Shown in pieces: positions 44,869 through 54,200 of a DNA stretch of 64,000 nt. A program made the position numbers and the translations under genes. The stretch comes from Septoria linicola. Lineage: Eukaryota > Ascomycota > Dothideomycetes > Mycosphaerellales > Mycosphaerellaceae. The stretch is from positions 2,232,001 through 2,296,000 of the forward strand of contig CP099422.1 in NCBI GenBank assembly GCA_024114885.1, read 5' to 3'. The notes under the pieces were generated by a model. The model saw only the letters and a list, made by a program, of their open reading frames with translations, did no database searches and was not told the DNA's origin. Numbering within the stretch: the stretch's first letter is position 1; every line of letters begins with the position of its first letter.

Positions 44869-45639
44869 TCAATCCACCCTCAGCGCCGCAGCAATGGATT
44901 GCAGATCACGAATGCTAAAACCTTTGAAGTTCACACACCGGGAGATCGCAATTGCTGTGAGCCTGGCTGCGTCGACTGTAGCATCGGTCAACCGTGTCTC
45001 GTCCTCATGGTACCTTGCGAAGCGCTCTAGCGTGTACTGCGATTGGGCGCCTACTTGAGCTTCCATGCTGAGTGTCCCAATCCTCCTCTCATGCGATGGC
45101 CAGCTTTGTGGATTCTTGCTAGGCGGCAGACGCCTCTCGGCCATCCAGAGATTCAGCATGTCGTAGCCTTCAAAGACGACGAATCGCACTTTACGCATGA
45201 GCGCATCGTCTCCAGCGTTGTCCAATATGGTTCGTGAACGCTTTGACAAAACGAGCACTCCACTGTCCCGGCTGTTCTGATGCCTATTCAACGAAGTCGT
45301 ACTGTTTCTCTGTGCCCAGACATTCGCACCGGCGCACACTGAAAAAGAGGTCTCCGAGAACCACAACGGCCTGACTTCCTTACGGAATTGTCGAGACACA
45401 TCGCAGAGGTCAGGAAGCACTGTGTAGGTCAGACGAGTGACACCGACCGTATTGGCAGTGAAGTCCTGTATGTATTCGCGATACACCCGATTGCGAAGTT
45501 CAGCAGGTAGGCCGAGAAGTCGAAACGCCGTCCACTCGCCATTGGCTCGAAGCACCGTCTCTCGCTCTCTTGCAACTGAGACGTCGTTTTCATGAATAGT
45601 CTTGTGCTTCTTCTTTCGTGCTCCACGTCTCTTCGGCAT
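44869..45639 (-). CDS. F-box-like (LPAELR) protein
   Basis: A single exon of 256 codons starts at the ATG at 45639, which precedes a basic run (MPKRRGARKKKHKTIHEND). The frame continues upstream to 45741, but the added residues look like untranslated sequence. Residues about 40-55 hold the motif RLLGLPAELRNRVYREYI, the opening of a large, poorly characterised family in Dothideomycetes that resembles F-box or 2EXR proteins. Further conserved-style blocks are LPDLCDVSRQFRKEVRPLW and VRFVVFEGYDMLN. Such proteins may be substrate receptors of SCF-type ubiquitin ligases, but few have been tested. The fold C-terminal to the motif is not recognised. Confidence 0.75.
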   Translation of the reverse strand: MPKRRGARKKKHKTIHENDVSVARERETVLRANGEWTAFRLLGLPAELRNRVYREYIQDFTANTVGVTRLTYTVLPDLCDVSRQFRKEVRPLWFSETSFSVCAGANVWAQRNSTTSLNRHQNSRDSGVLVLSKRSRTILDNAGDDALMRKVRFVVFEGYDMLNLWMAERRLPPSKNPQSWPSHERRIGTLSMEAQVGAQSQYTLERFARYHEDETRLTDATVDAARLTAIAISRCVNFKGFSIRDLQSIAAALRVD

Positions 45640-46574
45640 GATGTCACACTTGTGTAGCTTTTCGGCGCTCTGCTGGTTAGCTGGGAGGTGGAATTGGCAT
45701 GATAAGAGATGATTAGATGTTTGTGCAGCGGCTCGCAGCAAACACGCAGAATGTGGTCGGAACCACGAGAGTAGACGGTACTTTTCCCGAGTAGTCTAGA
45801 TACATGCCTACATGACCTAGCCTCCGATGAAATTTTCAATATTCGAAGTATTGTGTGAGAAGTACTGGTGAACTGGCCGACTGTGTATCGCTGAGTCGAC
45901 GTGACGGGCATATGTTCTGTTGTGTACATGTGTCACGAGACAATTCCATCGCAGTCTATCTCCTAGAAGGTGAAAGCAGTGTCGAAACTGGACTTGATGC
46001 GGGAACGTTCTCAAAGTCTTGTGTCCCGTCGAGGAAAGAAGTCGAGACGGCATCCACACCAAGAAAGATCGAAACTCCCGAGAAGATGACGCCATTCAAC
46101 CACATCCAACTCACCCTAATCGACGTGACTAAGATTCGAATGCGGACCTTACGCGCGAGACAATCGCTGTAGTTAGCATCCTTTAGCTCTGCGGCAACGA
46201 GCGGATATGGTACCCTGCCAGCAGAAGGAATAGCGACGTGTGGAGCCTGTGGTCAGCGCGTACGAGTCAATTCGCTGGCACCCAATCCTAACGTTCCATC
46301 TCATACACTAAGTTAGACCTCATAGACCTGCTCTTTGCCCTAGAGAAGCGAGAGCTGGATAGAGATCCCAGTGTTCCTTTCGAGTGCTTTCCGCAAGGTA
46401 GGGAGGAATTGTACGACACAGCAGTACTTTCCCGGCCCGCCTCTCCACTCCTGCATTGATGCATAACGTTCAGCCCAGGGTCAGCTAAGCAGTACTTATT
46501 AACGCGCAGTCCCGTCTGCATCGACTCGATCACTACGATCTACTGCGGGCTCGACTTTGCGATACAGATTCAAG
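45640..46574. other. Divergent intergenic region
   Basis: This is upstream sequence for both the F-box-like gene (-) and the cytochrome P450 gene (+). A few frames of 80-166 codons are visible but look random. No repeat or RNA gene was noticed. Confidence 0.4.
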
Positions 46575-48480
46575 ATGTCGAGTGTCTTGTTGGCCACGGC
46601 AGCTGGCGTCGCGAGCCATGTGAGTATCGATCGGATAGGGTGCTCTACAGTGGCCCGGATTGTTGCTAATCTTTGCACAGGTCTTCTATTTCCGCATCGG
46701 CGAGCACCACATGTATCCCATCAAGTATGTTCAAGCATTCTTCGCGGCCTGTGTTGGGAGTGTGCTATACTTGAGCAACTATGGTGGGATGCCTAGAAAT
46801 GAGGCAGTCTCCAGAGTTTCTGTCCTAGCAGTCAGTTGGCTCTTCGGGATATACTCAAGTCTGTTGGTCTACCGCCTCTTTCTCCATCCCCTTGCAAAGT
46901 TTCCTGGTCCCTGGCAAGCTCGCGTTAGCAATCTATGGTTGTCCAGCAAGCTATCCGGTCTGGACGGGTACTACTTGATCGATCACTTCCACAAGAAGTA
47001 CGGCAAATATGTTCGCACGGGCAGCAATAGTCTATCTATCATAGACCCAGCTATCATGCAACCGGCTTTTGGAGCGAGCGCCAGAGTGGTCAAGGCCGAC
47101 TGGTACGATGGCTCGGAGCCTCATCACAGCATGCACACGACTAGAGATAAGGCACTCCACGACCGTCGTCGCCGCGTCTGGGCTCCTGCATTCAGTGACA
47201 AGGCGCTGCGAGAGTACGAGACCACTGTCCAGGAATTCAACGACAAACTCATCGCTCGAGTAGACGAGTTCAAGGGCCAGCCTATGGATATGTCAACGTG
47301 GTTCAACCTGTACAGCTTCGATGTGATGGGTAAGTGAACCTGGCTAGTGGGAGACTTGATATAAGTACTGGCGGATACTGCTGGATTGCTTATACAGTCA
47401 AGCGCCTCTTGTACCGCGCACATTAGTGATGGATCGCTGATACATATCACTACAGGCAGGCTAGCGTTCGGCAAAGACTACAAAATGATCGAAAATGGCG
47501 TCCGGCATTGGGCCCTGGATCTACTTACGGAGGGCATGAAAATTAGTGGTTTCAAGATTCCTACCTGGGTGTTCCGAGTCTTGCTTTCTGTCCCAGGTCT
47601 TGCTGGTGGATACTGTGAGCTTGCTCCCTAGTAGCTTGTTGGAGTCATGAGAACTGACACATATCCAATAGACAAGTTCTTGAAGTTTTGCGCGGACGAA
47701 CTGAAGTGGAGAGTGCAGAACAACGAGAAAGGAGCTGGCAAAGACATCACCGGCTGGCTGCTAAAGGCTTATGCTGGCGAGAAGCACCCTGAAGCTGATC
47801 CGATGTTGCAAGGAGATGCTCGCTTGATCATTGTTGCAGGATCTGATACAACATCAGCCACTCTCACGTACCTATTCTACAACCTGGCCAAGCATCCCGA
47901 ACAGGTGGAGAAGCTTCGACAAGAACTTCGACCTCTGACGACTGGCGAGTGGTCGGACAAGGATATCCAGAATGCCAGCCATCTGAACGGTGCCATCAAT
48001 GAGACCCTTCGTCTTCATCCACCGGTGCCATCGGGTCTGTATCGATTGACGCCTCCAGAGGGCCTACAAGTCGGCAATGTCTACATTCCTGGAGGCGTGA
48101 CTTTCTTTACGCCTCAGTATAGCATGGGAAGAGATGAAGACATCTACGTGGATGCGAACTCCTTCGTTCCAGAACGGTGGTATTGGAAGCCGGAAATGAT
48201 TAAGCATCCCGATGCCTTTGCACCATTCTCAATGGGACCTTATAACTGCATTGGACGGAATTGTAAGTGCAACTTGCTGCTATCTAACCGGAGAGACGAT
48301 ACTGACAAGTTCAAAGTGGCTCGGATGGAGCTTCGCACACTGACCACCCAGCTCTTGCTGAAGTATGACGTGGCATTCGCTCCTGGAGAGGATGGGACGC
48401 GAATCCTGAATCAAACGAAGGATCACTTCACCATCACAATCGGACAGCTGGACCTCGTCTTCAAGCCGGCGTCAAGCTAG
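46575..48480 (+). CDS. Cytochrome P450 monooxygenase
   Basis: Five exons are proposed: 46575-46619, 46681-47329, 47456-47614, 47672-48262 and 48317-48480, giving 535 aa. An N-terminal membrane anchor (about residues 15-75) precedes the hinge FPGPWQARVS. The I-helix oxygen-activation motif AGSDTTS lies near residue 340, the K-helix E-x-x-R (NETLR) near 394, and the PERW motif just before the heme site. The heme-binding loop FSMGPYNCIGRN gives the Cys ligand at about residue 476. The last intron falls directly after this loop, and its removal restores CIGRNLARMEL. This is an intact microsomal P450 that should act with cytochrome P450 reductase. It resembles fungal P450s often labelled tryprostatin B 6-hydroxylase-like. 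No biosynthetic cluster surrounds it, so the substrate is unknown. Confidence 0.93.
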
Positions 48481-49274
48481 AGCGCAGTATGGAAGGTGTT
48501 AAGTTTTCACGATGATGAGAAATTTGGAAATAACGGACTGCAGTCAGCTCTAGTCGGCCAGCTATGCTCACTTGTGCCTTATGTGTACCCATGCCAACAT
48601 CTCAACTTCTTCACACATACCTTGTCCGACTACCTGGGCGCTCATGGTGTTCGTATACTTGGACATTTCGATCTTGCTCTGACCATTGGCACTCCAGTCC
48701 ACGATATCTCCAGCAGCCTTTTACTCAATATGGTCCAGCAGAAGTGGGCCCAGCAAAGCACTGCGCAGCAGATGACCTGCTGCATGAACATTGACTAGCT
48801 ACGGTCGGGGCCGCGCAAGTCGGTTTGCTAGCGAAAGTGCCGCATTTGCCGTTGGCATACAGGTCCAGATCCTGCCCGTCAACGTCACCAGTTTGCGATC
48901 GCAAGAACATTGACTGCGATTCTGGGTATGCTATACATTGCTGCAGGCAGTTTACTTGAGCGGACAGCTAGTGTGAAATGCACTAGCATGTTTGACACGA
49001 TCTCATCGAGTCGGGACTAGTGAAACCCTGCATATCGTGGTCAGACTCCACAGTGAGCTTCTGCCTTCATGACCTCGGGTTTGTAGGCTGGGATCGTAAC
49101 GTGTGAACATGCTACACGAAGTACCACGGCAATCGGTAGGAGAACATAGATCCGCTCGTACACTTCTCTAAAACTTCTACACATATTCCTTACTCACCAA
49201 TTGAAAAGCAATTGTACAATCTGCTGCACACTCAAACAGATCATAGTAGAAACCACATACCGTACCCGCCCATC
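48481..49274. other. Intergenic, no gene seen
   Basis: This is the 3' region of the P450 gene and the promoter of the acyl-CoA dehydrogenase gene. The last 80 bases are A/C-rich with tcaccaattgaaaagc-type sequence, typical of a fungal leader. No coding frame is supported. Confidence 0.45.
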
Positions 49275-50739
49275 ATGGCAGCATCCGCCACCGTATCGAA
49301 ATCTGTCGACCAGAGCGATCCTCTTCTCCAAGTCCCATTCAGCGACCCACCATATCTTCTCGGTCTGCCATCACCTTTCTATACGGAAAAGCACCTCAAA
49401 TTCCAAAAGACATGTCGAGCATGGATGGAGGAGCACTTTCTTCCACACTGCATGGACTGGGAGAATGAAGGCAGCCTTCCCAAAGACCTGTTCGCCAAAT
49501 TCAACCAATACAACATGCTCCTTCCGAACCTTCCTTCACCACTCCCCGTGGAGTGGCTGCACAAACTCGGCATTAAAGATATTCTAGGCACGCCTGTAGA
49601 AGAGTGGGGCTATGTACACACGGGGATCTGGATCGACGAAGTAAACCGAAGTGGCCTGGCCGGTCCAGCAAGCGGCTTGACTGCAGGGTTCGCATACGCA
49701 ATCCCTCCCATTATCAAGTACGCTTCGCGGCAGCTTCAAGAACGCTTTTTGCCAGACTTCCTGACAGGCAAGAAGAGGACTTGTATCGCCATCACAGAGC
49801 CAGATGCAGGAAGCGATGTGGCCAATGTGACTACGACTGCGAAGAAGACGAAGGATGGCAAGCATTACATTATCAATGGTACGAAGAAGTGGATCACGAA
49901 TGCTATTTGGAGTGACTACACTACTATGGCTGTGAGGACAGGCGGAAAAGGTGCGGGAGGCCTTTCACTCATGGTTGTGCCTTTGAAAGTGGAAGGTGTG
50001 GAGATGAGGAGGCTGAATGTTACTGGTAGCAAGACTGGAGGGACAACGTTCATCGAATTAGAGGATGTCAAGGTGCCGGTCGAGAACCTGATTGGCGAGG
50101 AGGGCAAGGGCATGTTCTACGTTATGAACAACTTGTGAGTCGGAAGCAGACGATGCTTTGATACATGCTGACATGAGCGTAGCAACCATGAGCGTCTGCT
50201 CATTGCCATCGGCACAGCACGCCAAGCACGTGTGGCTCTATCAACAGCAATGGGCTATGTCCTTAAGCGCGAAGCTTTCGGCAAAGCCCTTATCGAGCAG
50301 CCCGTCGTGAGGAATCGACTCGCGAAAGCTGGTGCTGAGCTCGAGACGCTGCAATCGTGGCTGAATGAGTTCTTATGGCAAATGAACCATCTACCAAAGA
50401 GCCAGGCAGACACAAGACTAGGCGGCTTGACGGCACTTGCAAAGGCAAAGGCTGGTATTGTGCTCAATGAATGTGCGCAGACTGGCGTGATGCTGTTTGG
50501 AGGCAATGGTTTCACCGAGACGGGCCAGGGAGAGCTCGTCGCGCACATCTACCGCGATGTGTTTGGTGCTCGTATTCCAGGTGGTTCGGAAGATGTCATG
50601 GCAAGTCGTGCCTCCCACACCTGACGTTTGGAGGACTGTGCTGACTGAAGTGTAGCTTGACTTGGCTGTGAGGCAACTGGTGAAGAACTATCAGAAGGCC
50701 ACGAAACTGCTTGAACAGGAGGGCAAGTCGAAGTTGTAG
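49275..50739 (+). CDS. Peroxisomal-type acyl-CoA dehydrogenase
   Basis: Three exons are proposed, 49275-50134, 50183-50600 and 50656-50739, giving 453 aa. The protein has the three parts of the acyl-CoA dehydrogenase fold. These are an N-terminal helical domain, a beta-barrel with the FAD/substrate signature (CIAITEPDAGSDVANV, KWITNAIWSDY), and a C-terminal helical domain with MLFGGNGFTETG. The Glu in RIPGGSED sits where the catalytic base is expected. The reading frame needs the second intron to use a GC donor (ATG/GCAAGT), after which the frame continues LDLAVRQLVKNYQKAT. The protein ends in Ser-Lys-Leu, a type 1 peroxisomal targeting signal. The likely role is the first step of beta-oxidation, or a related dehydrogenation, in peroxisomes; the acyl chain preference is unknown. 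Confidence 0.93.
50601..50655 (+). other. GC-AG intron before the SKL exon
   Basis: The donor is GCAAGT rather than GTAAGT and the acceptor is GTGTAG. Removal joins ...GGSEDVM to LDLAVRQ, the expected family sequence. Retention would add eight residues (ASRASHT is readable) and a stop, losing the last helix and the peroxisomal signal. Confidence 0.85.
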
Positions 50740-51299
50740 ATTGTAGGAATCTGTATCAATGTAGCGCAATGTCGATGACATACAGTGTCAACATTGCCTC
50801 TTGGCGCTGTACTGAATGCGTGCTATGGTGTTCGAGATGCCAGAAAGAGTGATGCAAAATATGCCTTGTGTATGTGAAGCTATAGACGAGTCTGTTGTGT
50901 GCGTTAGTAAGCGCGTGAACATCCCTGCGAAAGCGCGTAGTCCCGTGCTTCGGAAGCAAGAGCGAAGATCCGCATCCATCTCGAGCATCTTTCTGTCTCG
51001 CCAACACTTCGACACCATCCACGACTCCAACCACCGCCTCTCCTTCTCCCGAGTGCGACCATCTGCCGAGCCGTCCGAATCGACAAGCGATCACGATATT
51101 CGATAGAACGGCGCGCAGGCCAGTTCTCGGAAAGGCGCCCCTGTGAGGCGCGTATCTTGCGCTGCGCGTGCCTTGCCACCTGGTGACAGCGACATCATCG
51201 GCGCATCTGGACAGGGAAGCGCAGCGGCGCGGCGTGAAACGGGTGGAAACGGGCGGTGGACATAGTGTGGCAAGACTCCAGGTCAGGACATAGTCCAAG
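50740..51299. other. RPB2 upstream region
   Basis: This is the 3' end of the acyl-CoA dehydrogenase gene followed by the promoter of RPB2. Minus-strand frames here look like chance. No TATA box or other specific site could be assigned with confidence. Confidence 0.45.
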
Positions 51300-54200
51300 A
51301 TGTCGTACGCCGATGGAGATGCCATGATGGCAATGGCGGAGGAGGAAGAGGTCTACGATGACAACAATGCCATCACAGCCGAGGACTGCTGGACCGTCAT
51401 CCACTCGTTCTTCGACTCGAAAGGTCTGGTGTCGCAGCAGCTGGACTCTTTCGATGAATTTGCCAGTACGACCATGCAGGAGATTGTGGACGAGACTCCA
51501 GCAATAGTCATCGACCAAAATGTCGCTTCGGACGGCGACGACGATAGCAACATGCCCGTGATCAAGCGCCGATACATCATCGAACTTGGCATGTTGACCA
51601 TTTCCCAGGCTGCCATGACTGAGGGTGATGGTAGCACGCGACAGATGTACCCGCATGAAGCGCGACTGCGAAATCTAACCTACTCATCTCCCATGTTCAT
51701 CAACATGCGGAAGAAGATGCAACTTTGCCGCGAGCGATCTCTGGGCGGTCATTTGAGTGAGGATGGAGATCGTTGGATCGACCCGCCAAACTGGGACGGC
51801 TACACGACAGAGAACGCCTGGGAGGACGATCCAGACAACCCGATGGAAGAGAAGCCGCAAGTTTTCATCGGAAAGCTTCCTATCATGTTGAAGTCCAAGA
51901 TCTGTGCTCTGCGCAACCGCAGCGAGCAGGAGCTGTACGCTTTTCAGGAATGCCCGTTCGATCAAGGTGGCTACTTCATCATCAACGGATCTGAGAAAGT
52001 CTTGATCGCGCAGGAGCGTAGTGCAGCCAATATCGTGCAGGTCTTCAAGAAGAAGGGCACCAACACACCGGTTGTTGCAGAATTGCGAAGTGCTATTGAG
52101 AAGGGTACCCGCTTGATCAGTTCGATGCAGATCAAACTGCTGAACCAATCCGCGCACTCCGCAGTTTCTGGAAAGACCATCCGAGTCACTGTGCCATATA
52201 TCAAGACCGATATTCCAATCGGCATCGTCTTCCGAGCACTAGGTATCGTGTCAGACGAGGACATTCTGAATCACATTGTGGACAAGAGCGATACGCAGAT
52301 GCTGGAAATGCTTAAACCATGCTTGGAAGAAGCATTCGTGATTCAAGATCGCGATGTTGCTTTGGACTACATCGGACGTCGTGGACAACAGCAGGGAACC
52401 AAAGACAAGCGAGTACGATATGCACGAGAAATCATGCAGAAGGAGTTCTTGCCGCACATTTCGCAGGAAGAGGGTAGTGAAACGCGGAAAGCTTTCTTCC
52501 TAGGCTACATGGTCAATCGAATGCTCCAGTGTGCCCTCGGCCGTACAGAAGAAGACGACCGTGATCATTTCGGAAAGAAGCGCCTTGACCTGGCAGGTCC
52601 GCTCATGGCGCAAGTGTTCCGATTGAAGTTCCAGCAGCTTGTCAAGGAGATGAAGCAGTATCTCCACCGCTGCGTTGAGACAGGGCGAGAGTTCAACATC
52701 ACACTTGCAGTCAAGACGAATATTATTACATCGGGTCTGCGTTACTGCTTGGCGACAGGTAATTGGGGAGATCAAAAGAAAGCTTCTTCCTCCAAGGCCG
52801 GCGTCAGTCAAGTGCTGAATCGCTACACATACGCATCGACGCTCAGTCACTTGCGGAGAACGAACACGCCGATTGGGCGTGATGGAAAGATCGCGAAACC
52901 ACGGCAGCTGCACAACACTCATTGGGGCCTCGTATGTCCTGCAGAAACGCCCGAAGGACAGGCTTGTGGCTTGGTCAAAAACTTGTCGCTCATGTGTTAC
53001 GTTACGGTAGGAACCCCTGGCTCTCCACTTATCGACTTCATGAGGCAGCGTGGTATGGATTTGCTGGAGGAGTATGACCCTGTCATGAATCCACGGGCGA
53101 CGAAAGTCATGCTCAATGGCACGTGGGTAGGTGTGCATCGCAACGCTGGTCATCTTGCCGATACTCTGCGATCACTAAGACGCAAGGGCCTGCTGAGCTT
53201 CGAAGTGACCATCATTCGTGATGTGCGAGAGCGTGAGATTCGAGTCTTCACTGACGCCGGACGTGTCTGCCGTCCTCTGTTTGTGGTGGACAACGACCCC
53301 AAGAGCTCGAACAGGGGCAATCTAGTGCTCAAGCAGGAGCAGGTCGAAAGATTGCAGAATGACCAGGAGATCCTCGCCAACCTTGAGGGCGTCAGTGAAG
53401 AAGAGCGTGAGAAGTCTATCTATGGATGGAAAGGTCTTGTCGATGAAGGTGTTGTCGAGTACCTTGACGCCGAAGAAGAGGAGACAGCCATGATCACCAT
53501 GACGCCTGAAGATCTCGAAGAGCACAAGAACATGAGGGCTGGTATCCAATACGATGATGCGAGAGAAGACCCTCACCGCCGCATCAAGCCGAAGCCCAAC
53601 GCTTCAGTACGGATATGGACACATTGCGAGATTCATCCAGCCATGATTCTCGGTATCTGCGCCAGTATCATTCCCTTCCCTGATCACAACCAATCTCCGC
53701 GTAACACCTATCAGTGCCTGTCTGCTGATCACGAGGTGCTCACCGACCAAGGTTGGACATTGGTATCAAACATTCACGCTGGAGATCGGGTCATGACCCT
53801 CAACCTCGATACTAGTTTTCAGGAGTGGAACTCAGTGCAGGCTACATTTAGCCAGGCGAATAACGAACAGCTATACCGTCTTCAGAGCCACGGAATGGAC
53901 GCCGTCTGCAATGCACCTCATCGCTGGTATCTCAATACCAAAGATGCCCGTGATGTCTATACAGCATACACTACAGAAGAAATGGCCACTAGTAAGCTGC
54001 AGGCATTGAGAAGCCCGACTGGTCGGACTGTTGGTCAATGGGATAGCAAAAGCAAGACCAGCGTGCACATTAACCATCAGATTCCTACTGTTGGTAAGAA
54101 TGGCAATGCTATGTACTTGTGGCCAGATTGCACGTTCCTCCCGCAGGAATTTGTCAACGATGAAGCGTGCAATCTGGACTGGTGTCGGTTCATCGGACTG

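Noticed and set aside
46575..50739. P450 plus acyl-CoA dehydrogenase as part of a secondary-metabolite cluster
   Set aside because: No synthase, transporter or pathway regulator is nearby, and the surrounding genes are housekeeping.
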